Shown here one piece after another: positions 16,125 through 25,211 of a stretch of 64,000 nucleotides of DNA. The translations under genes and the position numbers were made by a program. The notes under the pieces are model-generated. The model was not told the DNA's origin. It did not search any database and was given only the letters and a program-made list of their open reading frames with translations. Source of the DNA: G963923945 sp965199175 (GTDB lineage Bacteria > Pseudomonadota > Alphaproteobacteria > G963923945); the NCBI GenBank assembly GCA_965199175.1, contig OZ240684.1, positions 1,736,001 through 1,800,000 of the forward strand, in the 5' to 3' direction. Numbering within the stretch: the first letter of the stretch is position 1; every line of letters starts with the position of its first letter.

Positions 16125-18069
16125 GGCAGGAAAACAAAAGAATTTTCGTTTTAAGACCGCGAATTTATTGCGCCGTCGCCATCTTGCCTTGCTCCATGAT
16201 GTTGTGCTGACGGCAGCAGCACTCCCGGTGGCTATGTTCTTACAAACCGGCGCACAGTTGTCTGGTTATTCCCTTGAGTTAATCGCTCTGGGGACTGGAA
16301 TTCTCGCCCTGGCAAGCGGGCTATCCTGCTGGTTGACCAAGCTGCATCACGGTATCTGGCGTTATGCCTCGTTGAAAGACCTCCTGACTGTTACCAAGAT
16401 GGCAACCCTCACGATTCTGATTTTTCTGCCCGTTATGTTTGCCATTAACAGAATGGAAGACATTCCGCGCTCCCTTCCTGTTCTCTTGTGGTTGGTATTG
16501 ATTTTTATGCTTGGGGGGCCACGATTTTTCTATCGACTGATCAAAAATGGTTTACTGGTTACCGATTGGTCGGCCAAAGAGTCCCGCAACGCTGCTCTGC
16601 TTATCGGAGATGGGAACAGAGCCGAACGCTTCCTGCGTGCCCTGCAAAGTGATCATCATAACGCTTACCGGATTCTGGGGATTGTCAGTCAATCATCCTA
16701 TCGGATTGGCCAACGTATTCACGGGGTGAAAATTGTCGGCACTCTGGAAAATCTCACTGATATTATCACCGGCTTTCGCAAGCACCTACACCAACCCAGC
16801 TATTTAATCCTGGCTGATGACACACTCACAGGTCAGGATTTGTACGCCTTATTACCGCGTCTGGAGGCGTTGAAGCTGACTTTGGTCCGGCCATCCCGCT
16901 CTTTTGAACTTCAGGGTAATGATTCAACCAATAATCGTCTGCATCCAATTGAGATAGAAGATTTACTGGGTCGCCCCCGGGTCACGTTTGACCCCCAGCC
17001 AGTCAGACAGCTGATCACCGGTAAACGGGTTTTAATCACCGGAGCCGGTGGCTCCATCGGCAGCGAACTCACCCGCCAGATTGCCGGTTTTTTCCCCGCC
17101 TCTGTGATTCTGGTCGAGCTGAATGAATATAACCTCTATCAAATCGATCAAAATTTAGCCGCACAGCATCCTGATATACCCCGTCAGGCAATACTTGCGA
17201 ACATCCGTGACCAAAAACGTCTGAAATCTATTCTCCGGGAAACCCGCCCCCATATTGTTTTTCATGCCGCTGCTCTGAAACATGTCCCCCTGATTGAAGC
17301 CAATCCCCTAGAAGGGATACTGACCAACAGTATCGGGACGCGCCAACTGGCCGATGCGTGCATTGAAGCCAATGTCACAGCCGTGATCCAGATTTCCACA
17401 GATAAGGCCGTCCGTCCGGTCAATGTTATGGGAGCAACCAAATATCTGGCCGAACGATATTTCCAGTCTCTAAATGGCACCTCCGGGACTCATTCATCAA
17501 CCCGCTTTGTGACGGTTCGTTTTGGCAATGTCCTGACTTCTTCCGGTTCAGTGACCGCATTATTCCGGGAGCAAATTCGCCAGGGAGGTCCGGTAACCAT
17601 CACGCATCCCGATATGTCACGCTATTTTATGGCCCCGCACGAAGCCGTGGAACTGGTTCTCCAGGCCGGAGCTATCCAGGATACCACAGATCATACGATT
17701 TTCGTACTCGATATGGGAAAACCGGTGCGTATCCTTGATCTCGCACACCAGATGATCCGTCTTCATCACATGAGTTCCGGGGAGACCATCGCTCTTGAAA
17801 CCATCGGTCCACGTCCTGGCGAAAAAATGCATGAACATCTTTCTTACGAGAATGAAAAGCTGGAAAAAAGCGGTCTCCCGGGTCTTTTAGCAGCCAGATC
17901 CCAACCGACCGATCCCATCATTCTCACCCGATATCTTGATGATCTTGAGGCCGCCGCCCGGGATCATGATGTGACTGGCGCCCGGACTTTACTGCGCAAA
18001 GCGATCCCTGATTATGAACCAGAAGCCGCAGTATCCACAGCCCCTGTTCCATGTGCGACTGCTTCATAA
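16117..18069 (+). CDS. UDP-GlcNAc 4,6-dehydratase family protein (WbpM/CapD type)
   Basis: About 650 residues. Four N-terminal membrane segments are followed by a nucleoside-diphosphate-sugar binding CoA-like domain, then a short-chain dehydrogenase domain with GAGGSIGSELTRQIAGF, DIRDQKRL-like NAD site, AALKHVPLIEANP, STDKAVRPVNVMGATK (SMK-type catalytic lysine region) and RFGNVLTSSGSV. The family dehydrates UDP-GlcNAc to the 4-keto-6-deoxy sugar used for QuiNAc or FucNAc, matching the adjacent WbpL-like transferase. The frame is open from 16036, but the ATG at 16117 overlapping the previous stop (ATGACTGA) is the likely start; ATG 16081 is an alternative. Confidence 0.92.
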   Translation: MTEAGKQKNFRFKTANLLRRRHLALLHDVVLTAAALPVAMFLQTGAQLSGYSLELIALGTGILALASGLSCWLTKLHHGIWRYASLKDLLTVTKMATLTILIFLPVMFAINRMEDIPRSLPVLLWLVLIFMLGGPRFFYRLIKNGLLVTDWSAKESRNAALLIGDGNRAERFLRALQSDHHNAYRILGIVSQSSYRIGQRIHGVKIVGTLENLTDIITGFRKHLHQPSYLILADDTLTGQDLYALLPRLEALKLTLVRPSRSFELQGNDSTNNRLHPIEIEDLLGRPRVTFDPQPVRQLITGKRVLITGAGGSIGSELTRQIAGFFPASVILVELNEYNLYQIDQNLAAQHPDIPRQAILANIRDQKRLKSILRETRPHIVFHAAALKHVPLIEANPLEGILTNSIGTRQLADACIEANVTAVIQISTDKAVRPVNVMGATKYLAERYFQSLNGTSGTHSSTRFVTVRFGNVLTSSGSVTALFREQIRQGGPVTITHPDMSRYFMAPHEAVELVLQAGAIQDTTDHTIFVLDMGKPVRILDLAHQMIRLHHMSSGETIALETIGPRPGEKMHEHLSYENEKLEKSGLPGLLAARSQPTDPIILTRYLDDLEAAARDHDVTGARTLLRKAIPDYEPEAAVSTAPVPCATAS

Positions 18070-18115
18070 ACCGCTTTTATATTCATGACGTCAGACTATT
18101 CTCAGGAAAAAATGT

Positions 18116-19696
18116 ATGATTAGGCGTGCTCTGATTTCGGTTTCGGATAAATCGGGTGTTGTCGACCTGGCGACCGCTCTGGCCCGGAAGGGGATTGAAA
18201 TTGTCTCCACTGGTGGCACAGCAATCACCTTGCGGGAAGCAGGGCTGGCCGTTGTTGAGGTCTCTGAAGCAACCGGTTTCCCGGAAATTCTCGGTGGCCG
18301 TGTCAAAACCCTGCATCCAACCATTCATGCCGGCATTCTGGCCCGTCGTGACCATCAAGACGATTGTGAAACCCTGGAACACCACGCGATTGGTCCGATT
18401 GATCTGGTGGTGGTCAATCTTTACCCTTTCCGGGAAACTTTGACCGGGTTTCGGGCCGGGAACCATCATTTTTCCGATTGCATTGACATGATTGATATCG
18501 GTGGCCCGGCATTGTTGCGGGCAGCCGCTAAAAATCACCAGCATGTCGCCGTTCTGGCAGAGCCTGATGATTATCAGACCGTCATTGAGAGTCTGGACAA
18601 TGATGAAGAAATATCCGCAGCACTGCGTCGCCAGTTGGCTGCTGTTGCTTTTTCCCATGTTGCTGCGTATGACGCTGCAATCAGCAACTGGCTGACCCGG
18701 GAGGCTGGCAGCAGTAAACCACCGCATCTCAGCCTGGCCGGACGGCGGGTCAAAACCTTACGTTACGGAGAAAACCCTCATCAACAGGCTGCTCTTTATG
18801 CCTGGGACTTTGGATCAACAGGTCCGGGAATCGCCACATCACGCTGTCTGCAAGGCAAAGAACTCTCATATAACAATATCCATGATGCCAGTGCGTGCCT
18901 GGCATTGGCTGCTGAGTTTTCTAAACCCGCTTGCGTCATTGTCAAACATGCCAACCCATGTGGCGTTGCCTGCCGTGAGAATGGCGCCGAAGCCTTTCAA
19001 CAAGCCCGTTCTTGTGATCCCGTGAGTGCTTTTGGTGGCGTGATTGCCTTTAATTGCTGCCTTGAGCCACCGGCAGCAGAGGCCATCTCCACCATTTTTG
19101 CAGAATTGGTTATTGCCCCGGAAATAACTGAGCAAGCCCGGGAAATTCTTGCACAAAAACCCGCTCTCCGCGTGCTCGAAACCGGTGGTTTGCCAGATCC
19201 AGGCGAGAACGACATCATGATGAAGGTGGTGAGCGGCGGTTTTCTTCTTCAGGATACCGATCACGGGGTTATTGAGCCAGATGATCTGTCTGTGGTCACA
19301 CAGCGCGCACCCAGTTCTTCGGAATTGGCTGATCTTCTGATGGCCTGGAAAATATGTAAGCATGTATCATCAAACGCGATTGTTTATGTCAAAGACCAAA
19401 TGACCATCGGGATCGGGGCCGGACAAATGAGCCGCATTGATTCAGTACGTATTGCCGCAGATAAAGCCCGGCAGGCCGGGCAGGAAGCCGGCGAAACAAC
19501 CGCACGAACCCAGGGGGCGGTTTTGGCATCTGATGCCTTTTTTCCCTTCGCTGATGGTCTGGCAGCAGCGATTGAAGCGGGAATCACCGCTGTCATTCAG
19601 CCCGGCGGATCGAAACGTGACTCAGAAGTGATTGCCCTGGCCAATGAAGCCGGAATAGCGATGGTTTTTACCGGGATGCGTCATTTTCGCCATTAA
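18116..19696 (+). CDS. purH: Bifunctional AICAR transformylase / IMP cyclohydrolase
   Basis: Catalyses the last two steps of IMP synthesis. The 526 residues contain the IMP cyclohydrolase domain at the N-terminus (ALISVSDKSGVVDLA, STGGTA, GGRVKTLHP, NLYPF) and the transformylase domain (LRYGENPHQQAALY, KELSYNNIHDA, IVKHANPCGVA, SDAFFPFADG). AGGA precedes the start. Its 3' end overlaps the convergent MFS gene by 4 bp. In many alphaproteobacteria purH follows the heparinase-like gene directly; here two polysaccharide genes lie between. Confidence 0.97.
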   Translation: MIRRALISVSDKSGVVDLATALARKGIEIVSTGGTAITLREAGLAVVEVSEATGFPEILGGRVKTLHPTIHAGILARRDHQDDCETLEHHAIGPIDLVVVNLYPFRETLTGFRAGNHHFSDCIDMIDIGGPALLRAAAKNHQHVAVLAEPDDYQTVIESLDNDEEISAALRRQLAAVAFSHVAAYDAAISNWLTREAGSSKPPHLSLAGRRVKTLRYGENPHQQAALYAWDFGSTGPGIATSRCLQGKELSYNNIHDASACLALAAEFSKPACVIVKHANPCGVACRENGAEAFQQARSCDPVSAFGGVIAFNCCLEPPAAEAISTIFAELVIAPEITEQAREILAQKPALRVLETGGLPDPGENDIMMKVVSGGFLLQDTDHGVIEPDDLSVVTQRAPSSSELADLLMAWKICKHVSSNAIVYVKDQMTIGIGAGQMSRIDSVRIAADKARQAGQEAGETTARTQGAVLASDAFFPFADGLAAAIEAGITAVIQPGGSKRDSEVIALANEAGIAMVFTGMRHFRH

Positions 19697-20982
19697 ACCC
19701 CATACCGGGAATCATTCTCATATGTCGCTATTTTCGGACGAACACCCCACCATAACAACAGACCCCCGGCAATGAGAAAAATCAAAATCGTCGCCATCCC
19801 GATACGTTGTGATTGGCTCACTGCCGTCACCCATGCCAATAATGCCGGGCCAATAAAAGCCGTCGCCTTACCCGACAAAGCAAAAAAACCAAAGCTGGCA
19901 GCCTCCTGGCCTGGCGGAGCCAGATGGGCCATCAGAGAACGGCTGGCAGCCTGAGCCGGACCAACGAAAAAACCCAAAGCCGGGCCGAATATCCAAAACC
20001 ACAGAGGTCCCGAACCAATGATTAAGGCGGTACTGGTCAATACCAAACCGGCCAAAGAGATCAAAATTACCTGCCGGGGGCCCCAAAAATCATCAAGCCA
20101 GGCAAAAGCAGCCGCACCCAGACCAGCTGTAACATTGATCGCAATCCCAAAATAAATGACCTCGGCAAGACTCAAACCATAGACTCCCGCAGCAAAGATC
20201 CCACCAAAAGCAAACAGAGTGACCAAACCATCGGCATAAAGCATGTGAGCAAGCAAAAACCGCCAGAGTAATGGTCGGCGCGCACAGGTTTTTAATCGGT
20301 CAAACCAGGAATCCCGGCGATGATGACCCCCCATACCCCCGGAGAATGTCGCGGGACGATCCGGTGTCCAGATAAAAAAGGGCACAGCAAAAAGAGCCAG
20401 CCACAACGCCACCAGAGGACCAACAGCCCGCACCCCCTCCATCGCCAGCGGATCAAGCCCAAACCAGGGTGAATCATCGCCGACCAAAGCCACCAAAGCC
20501 ACCACCAGACAAGCCAAACCACCAGCATAACCGCATCCCCAGGCCCATCCGGAAAGCCGCCCGACCTGTTTTGGTCCCGCTAAGCCCGGAAGCAAAGCAT
20601 TGTAAAATGTTTGAGCAGCCTCAAAAGAAAAACCGGCAATCACCACCAAAACAATCGCCGGGATAACATGCTGAGATGTTGGCTCAATCATCCAAAGAGC
20701 CAGACAAGCCAGGCAACACAAGGATGTAAACCCACCAACCCAGGGCTTTAAGCGGTGTCTGCTATCAGCCAAAGACCCCAAAAATGGGGCCGTCAAAGCC
20801 ACGGCTAAACCGGCTAAACTCTGGGCATATCCCCATTGGGTGGTTCCCCGGGTCGCATCAACCGCCACCGATTGCGTAAAATAAGTGGAAAAAATAAATG
20901 TCAGGATAACAGTCGGAAACGCTGAGTTGGCCCAGTCGTAAAAACACCAACCAAACCGACCCCGCCAGGACTCACGCATCAT
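19693..20982 (-). CDS. MFS transporter of the UMF1 (Atg22-like) family
   Basis: A 429-residue protein with about 12 membrane segments. The N-terminus (GWCFYDWANSAFPTVILTFIFSTYFTQ) is the hallmark of the UMF1/Atg22-like family of major facilitators, whose eukaryotic relatives export amino acids from vacuoles. The bacterial substrate is unknown. Further supported by FAGLGAAAF-like core helices and GFFVGPAQAASRSLMA. It stands alone, convergent with purH. Confidence 0.9.
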   Translation of the reverse strand: MMRESWRGRFGWCFYDWANSAFPTVILTFIFSTYFTQSVAVDATRGTTQWGYAQSLAGLAVALTAPFLGSLADSRHRLKPWVGGFTSLCCLACLALWMIEPTSQHVIPAIVLVVIAGFSFEAAQTFYNALLPGLAGPKQVGRLSGWAWGCGYAGGLACLVVALVALVGDDSPWFGLDPLAMEGVRAVGPLVALWLALFAVPFFIWTPDRPATFSGGMGGHHRRDSWFDRLKTCARRPLLWRFLLAHMLYADGLVTLFAFGGIFAAGVYGLSLAEVIYFGIAINVTAGLGAAAFAWLDDFWGPRQVILISLAGLVLTSTALIIGSGPLWFWIFGPALGFFVGPAQAASRSLMAHLAPPGQEAASFGFFALSGKATAFIGPALLAWVTAVSQSQRIGMATILIFLIAGGLLLWWGVRPKIATYENDSRYGV

Positions 20983-21031
20983 CTAACCAATCAGTCACGT
21001 GACAAACGGGAGCAAAAAGGATCAAGACAAT

Positions 21032-21065
21032 GATTAAAGGGCGGCAAAGATTAAAGGGCGGCAAA
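21032..21065. repeat. Perfect 17-bp tandem duplication
   Basis: GATTAAAGGGCGGCAAA at 21032-21048 and 21049-21065, immediately downstream of the minus-strand tRNA-Gly gene. Confidence 0.85.
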
Positions 21066-21089
21066 TGTCAAAAAGTAGCACCCCAAAAA

Positions 21090-21164
21090 TGGAGCGGGAA
21101 ACGAGATTCGAACTCGCGACCCTCACGTTGGCAACGTGATGCTCTACCACTGAGCTATTCCCGC
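21090..21164 (-). tRNA. tRNA-Gly (GCC anticodon)
   Basis: Reading the minus strand, GCGGGAA/TTCCCGC form the acceptor, AGCTCAGTGGTAGAGC the D-arm, TCACG/CGTGA the anticodon stem around TTGCCAA with anticodon GCC (plus-strand 21130-21132), and CGAG-TTCGAAT-CTCG the T-arm. The CCA end is encoded (21090-21092). Confidence 0.96.
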
Positions 21165-21177
21165 ATCGAAAAAAGCG

Positions 21178-21205
21178 ATTGTACCCAAAAAATCTGCCAT
21201 TTCAA
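21178..21205 (-). promoter_or_regulatory. Promoter of tRNA-Gly
   Basis: On the minus strand TTGAAA (21205-21200), 16-bp spacer, TACAAT (21183-21178); the predicted start falls about 7 nt before the mature 5' end at 21164. Confidence 0.6.
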
Positions 21206-21322
21206 GCCAGGGTCCGTTTTCTCTGTGAAGATCCATCGTAACCAGAACCCGGTTTTGTTTTTATTTTACAATTTCGCATGTATTGGGCTGGTAAACCCTT
21301 GTGCTTCTTGGTTAAAAAACCA

Positions 21323-21331
21323 TGTTATAAT
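21323..21331 (+). promoter_or_regulatory. Extended -10 promoter upstream of the YbbN-like gene
   Basis: TGTTATAAT: perfect TATAAT (21326-21331) with a TG at the extended -10 position. No good -35 is seen, which extended -10 promoters tolerate. A small GGTT/AACC dyad precedes it. It would drive ybbN and the genes after it. Confidence 0.5.
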
Positions 21332-21415
21332 AAGGTGTTTGTGATTTTCACCTAAAAACTCTGTCTTCCCCGGGCGTTCCCCTAAACAACCGATCAAGCC
21401 TGACTTCACCGGATC

Positions 21416-22345
21416 ATGTGCCCCATGCATATTTTTTCTCAAACTGCCTCACCAACCACCAGGAGCACAGCACCGCTGAACGGAGTCACTGATTTTGCCA
21501 GGAATGTCCTTGAAGCCTCAAGAGAACGTCTCATTATCGTCGATTTCTGGGCCCCCTGGTGTGGACCTTGTAAACAGCTGTCACCCATTCTTGAAAAAAT
21601 CATCGCTGCTGCCGGACCGAATGTCGTCCTGGTTAAAATCAATATCGATGATAACCCCGAAATCGCTGCTCAGCTACGTGTTCAGTCAATCCCGGCAGTC
21701 TTCGCTTTTTTCAACGGCCAGCCCATTGATGGATTTATGGGTGCACTGCCGGAAAGCCAGGTGAAAGACTTCATTGAGCGAGCCATCAAACGGGCCGGAC
21801 CAAACCTGAAACCAGAAGATACAACCGATTTGCTGGAAAAAGCCGCCGCTGCTTTGATAGAAGAAGATATCCCCACAGCGTTAGACCTTTACGGCCAGGT
21901 CCTGGCCCTTCAGCCTCAGTCAGCCAGTGCCGCAGCCGGGATTGCCCGCTGCTATCTGGCACGCGGTGACCATACCCGCGCCAGAAGTATCCTGGAGAGC
22001 CTGAGCGAGGAAGCCAAAGAAGATCCAACCATTCAGTCAGCCCGGATCGCCACCGATTTAACCGAACGCGGCAAGGAACTGGCTGATACTCAAGCCGATT
22101 TGAATCGACGTCTGGAGACCAGCTCAACCGATTCTGCTGCCCGTCATGATCGCGCCTTAATCCATTTTTCAAGGGGTAATCCAGCTGCGGCGATTGATGA
22201 TCTCCTGACAATCATCCGCCATGACCGGGATTGGAATGATGCCGCCGGACGGACAACTCTGCTTCATGTCCTGGATGCCCTTGGTCCCGGGCATCCTTTG
22301 ACAACCGCCGGACGCCGAAAACTTTCAGCATTGTTATTTTCTTAA
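21416..22345 (+). CDS. Thioredoxin-domain co-chaperone, CnoX/YbbN type
   Basis: 309 residues: a thioredoxin fold with FWAPWCGPCKQLSP (C49 and C52), SIPAVFAFFNGQPIDGF, then a C-terminal tetratricopeptide-like helical part (AAALIEEDIPTALDLYGQVL, IARCYLARGDHTRARSIL). This is the architecture of CnoX (YbbN), a holdase that protects proteins from oxidation and hands them to GroEL/DnaK. Unlike E. coli CnoX, both active-site cysteines are present (CGPC), as in alphaproteobacterial homologues, so it may reduce disulfides too. Two ATGs compete (21416 and 21425). It leads a run of four same-strand genes up to DUF971. Confidence 0.9.
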   Translation: MCPMHIFSQTASPTTRSTAPLNGVTDFARNVLEASRERLIIVDFWAPWCGPCKQLSPILEKIIAAAGPNVVLVKINIDDNPEIAAQLRVQSIPAVFAFFNGQPIDGFMGALPESQVKDFIERAIKRAGPNLKPEDTTDLLEKAAAALIEEDIPTALDLYGQVLALQPQSASAAAGIARCYLARGDHTRARSILESLSEEAKEDPTIQSARIATDLTERGKELADTQADLNRRLETSSTDSAARHDRALIHFSRGNPAAAIDDLLTIIRHDRDWNDAAGRTTLLHVLDALGPGHPLTTAGRRKLSALLFS

Positions 22346-22379
22346 GATCACTCCACAAAAACCAGGATAGATTGCACAA

Positions 22380-23060
22380 ATGGCTCAACAGAAACGCTGC
22401 GTTGTCTTCGATGATCTCCCGACAATTTTGCCGATTTTTCCGGTTGGATGTGCCATACTTCTTCCTCGTGGCCGCTTGCCTCTCAACATCTTTGAGCCAC
22501 GTTATATATCCATGATTGATCACGCCTTAGCCAATGACCGGCTGATTGGGATGGTGCAGCCACGTAATTTCCGGGGCAAACATGAAATGGACGCACAAAC
22601 CAAATCTCCGGTCTACATGATTGGTGGGGCTGGACGATTGGTTGCTTTTGAAGAAACCGTTGATCAACGTTATGAGATTGTTCTCCAGGGGTTATGCCGC
22701 TTTTCTATCGTTGAGGAATTGGAAACAATCAATGGATTCCGCACTGTGCGTCCCGATTGGTCACCTTTTAAGAACGATTTTGACACCAAATCCACCACCA
22801 AGGCGATTGATCGCACGCGGTTGCGTAAATTGGCCCCGGTTTTCTTTAAACTCAACGGAATCCAGGCCGACTGGGATATTCTGGAGGGCACCACTGATGA
22901 AAATTTGGTTAATTCCCTGGCCATGGGGTGTCCCTTTTCTTCCAATGAAAAACAAGCCTTACTGGAAGCAGGTGACCTGGGTGAGCGCGCTGAAATTCTT
23001 TCTACCCTGATTGAAATGGCGGTTATTGAAGGCAGCAGAACAGGCGCAACCCATCAGTAA
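22380..23060 (+). CDS. Lon N-terminal (LON substrate-binding) domain protein
   Basis: 226 residues that match only the N-terminal domain of Lon: LPTILPIFPVGCAILLPRGRLPLNIFEPRYISMI, IGMVQPR, GGAGRLVAFEE, RYEIVLQGLCRF. There is no AAA+ or protease domain. Proteins of this type lie next to the YbbN-like and Trm112 genes in many alphaproteobacteria; function unknown, possibly substrate recruitment or a chaperone-like role (inference). 34 bp after the YbbN-like gene. Confidence 0.9.
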   Translation: MAQQKRCVVFDDLPTILPIFPVGCAILLPRGRLPLNIFEPRYISMIDHALANDRLIGMVQPRNFRGKHEMDAQTKSPVYMIGGAGRLVAFEETVDQRYEIVLQGLCRFSIVEELETINGFRTVRPDWSPFKNDFDTKSTTKAIDRTRLRKLAPVFFKLNGIQADWDILEGTTDENLVNSLAMGCPFSSNEKQALLEAGDLGERAEILSTLIEMAVIEGSRTGATHQ

Positions 23061-23147
23061 AACATCCTGTAGTAAAATATCCGGTCAGAAGCTGGATTGA
23101 CAAAACAGATGATCCATAAAACACCGAACTGAAAGAATGATATCCCT

Positions 23148-23417
23148 ATGATTGACGATCACGCATCGGAAACGGATATGCACCCCAATCAAAACCCGGC
23201 GACAAGCAAGACCCCGGAATCAGAATCCAAAGGCGGTACTCTTGACCCCAGATTGCTCGAAATTCTGGTGTGCCCTGCCACCAAAGGACCATTGCAATAT
23301 GATTCTCAAGCCGGTGAATTAGTCTCTGAAAAAGCCGGATTAGCCTATCCTATCCGCGACGGAATCCCGATTATGCTGATTGATGAAGCCCGCCGCCTGG
23401 ATGAACCGGATGCCTGA
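23148..23417 (+). CDS. Trm112 family protein (YcaR-like)
   Basis: 89 residues. The core LLEILVCPATKGPLQYDSQAGELVSEKAGLAYPIRDGIPIMLIDEAR is the Trm112/UPF0434 zinc-binding-like fold; bacterial members often keep only one cysteine, as here (CPATKG). About 30 extra polar residues precede it. Eukaryotic Trm112 activates methyltransferases; the bacterial partner is not established. The end overlaps the next gene by 8 bp. Confidence 0.9.
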   Translation: MIDDHASETDMHPNQNPATSKTPESESKGGTLDPRLLEILVCPATKGPLQYDSQAGELVSEKAGLAYPIRDGIPIMLIDEARRLDEPDA

Positions 23418-23844
23418 TGACACCCCGACTGAGCATCAGGATTCACCCATGCATGCCCCGGATTCCAAAAACGCTGGTCCAGAAAGTCCGCATCCCCTGG
23501 AAATTCGCCTGAAAAGCCAGGAAAAGCGGCTGGAGATTGACTTCAGTGATGGTGCACATGTATCCATTTCGGCTGAATTGCTGCGCTATGAAAGCCCTTC
23601 GGCTGAGAATAAAGGGCATGGACCAGGACAGGAAACCCTGGTTGCTGGTCGTCGCCATGTCGGAATTCTGAATATTGAGCCCGTGGGGCATTATGCCCTG
23701 CGCATCATTTTCGATGATCTGCATGATACCGGCCTATATCCCTGGGACTTACTGTATCAGCTTGGCCAAAATCACGACCAACGCCTTGAGGCTTACCTCG
23801 CTCAGTTGGCTGCTCAGGGACTGAGCCGGGATCCACCGGTTTAA
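23410..23844 (+). CDS. DUF971 (gamma-butyrobetaine hydroxylase N-terminal-like) protein
   Basis: About 144 residues. The recognisable domain runs from PLEIRLKSQEKRLEIDFSDG through ELLRYESPSAE, HVGILNIEPVGHYALRIIFDDLHDTGLYPWDLLYQLG: the DUF971 fold, found fused to gamma-butyrobetaine hydroxylase in eukaryotes and alone next to Fe-S (ApbC/Mrp) or Trm112 genes in bacteria. I chose the ATG at 23410, overlapping the Trm112 stop; ATG 23449 or 23401 are possible. The last 4 bases overlap the convergent hydroxylase gene. Confidence 0.85.
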   Translation: MPDDTPTEHQDSPMHAPDSKNAGPESPHPLEIRLKSQEKRLEIDFSDGAHVSISAELLRYESPSAENKGHGPGQETLVAGRRHVGILNIEPVGHYALRIIFDDLHDTGLYPWDLLYQLGQNHDQRLEAYLAQLAAQGLSRDPPV

Positions 23845-25211
23845 GTCCGTCTGGAACCAAAAGGCCGTGCTGTCAACGGATCAATCATGGGCAGACATGG
23901 CGAAGCATACCCCATCGCCCGAAGCTGAAGCCATCGCTTGACCGGTGGCAAAGCGTCAACCCATTCAAGACCCCATGCCCGCACCCTGCGTAAAATAGGG
24001 ATATCGTTGGAAAACAAATGATTGAGGCCCTCTGTAGCCGCGATAAGACTCAACGCATCCAGACGGCGGCGGCGATCATAACGTGCCAAAACCCCTGACG
24101 AACCGATATCCAGACCAAGCCGTCGGTGGGTTGTTAAAACATCAGCTAAATCGCTGGCATCACGCAAACCGAGATTGAGTCCTTGTCCGGCCAGAGGATG
24201 AATGACTTGCGCAGCATCACCAATCAAAGCCAGACGCCGCCCGGTGCGCCGATGAGCAACCTGACGGCGTAAAGGATAGGCCCAAAGTGGTCCCTGGTGT
24301 CGTAATGTCCCGCGTAGATTTTCACCCAACGCTGTGTTTATAGCCTGCATGAACGCATCAGAAGAACCCTCTTTTAACGCCGCTGCCTGGTCACTGGGCA
24401 AACTCCACACAACACCGCTGCGAAAACCATCCCGGGGGTGATCGGCCATTGGCAACAAAGCAAAAGGCCCACCAGAGAGAAAAGACTCCTCAGCTACATT
24501 GCCATGAGGGTGATCATGGGTCACCGTAAAGACCAGGGCGGTCTGGCGATAGTCATGGCTATAAACACCGATTCCAGCGGCAGTGCGAACCATCGAATCG
24601 CGGCCATCAGCAGCCACAATCATGGGGGCCTCTAAAACCTTTGATTGCCCCTCCAGCACCAAATGGACCTCTGCACCAGAGCGATTGACATGCAATGACT
24701 GAACATCAGCCGGGGCAAATATCTCAATTTTCGCAGCCTTCTTCTTAAGAGCTTTGATCCATACTTCCCGCATGCGGGTGTTTTCGATCATATATCCCAT
24801 TGGCCCGACACCCAGATCATCCTGTCGGTAAAGCAATCCCCTGCGGCCATAGGTGGCCCGCACCCGGATATCAAAAATCGGTTCAGCAAATCGCGCCAGC
24901 TCCGGCCACAATCCGGCCCGTTCCAGAAGGATGCGGCTGCCCGCCGAAAGAGCCGTCACCCGACCATCATGACCGGGGCGGGCCTGAGGCATTTCCCGGT
25001 CAATCATCGCTACCCGCAACCCGGAACACCGACACATCAACGCCAGAAAAACACCGGTAAAACCAGCACCAATAATCACCAAATCATAGCCAGCACCACC
25101 ATCGCCCCGCCGACCATTGAGCCGTGCAGATCGTTTTGACCCAGCCATTGCTGCAGCATTGGGCCGTCGCCGATAATTGGTTTGGGCGTTCAAAAAAGTC
25201 CTCTCAAACAA
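23841..25211 (-). CDS. UbiH/UbiF/Coq6-family FAD-dependent hydroxylase
   Basis: A 456-residue flavoprotein monooxygenase of ubiquinone ring hydroxylation. Seen: YDLVIIGAGFTGVFLALMC (FAD Rossmann motif), MIENTRMREVWIKAL, VAADGRDSMVR (DG motif), and the second FAD motif LIGDAAQVIHPLAGQGLNLGLRDASDLA. Which position it hydroxylates (C5, C6 or C1 in UbiH, UbiF, UbiI or UbiL) cannot be told by eye. The first 21 residues (before an internal methionine at 25148) are unusual for the family, so translation may start there. Confidence 0.9.
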   Translation of the reverse strand: MFERTFLNAQTNYRRRPNAAAMAGSKRSARLNGRRGDGGAGYDLVIIGAGFTGVFLALMCRCSGLRVAMIDREMPQARPGHDGRVTALSAGSRILLERAGLWPELARFAEPIFDIRVRATYGRRGLLYRQDDLGVGPMGYMIENTRMREVWIKALKKKAAKIEIFAPADVQSLHVNRSGAEVHLVLEGQSKVLEAPMIVAADGRDSMVRTAAGIGVYSHDYRQTALVFTVTHDHPHGNVAEESFLSGGPFALLPMADHPRDGFRSGVVWSLPSDQAAALKEGSSDAFMQAINTALGENLRGTLRHQGPLWAYPLRRQVAHRRTGRRLALIGDAAQVIHPLAGQGLNLGLRDASDLADVLTTHRRLGLDIGSSGVLARYDRRRRLDALSLIAATEGLNHLFSNDIPILRRVRAWGLEWVDALPPVKRWLQLRAMGYASPCLPMIDPLTARPFGSRRT

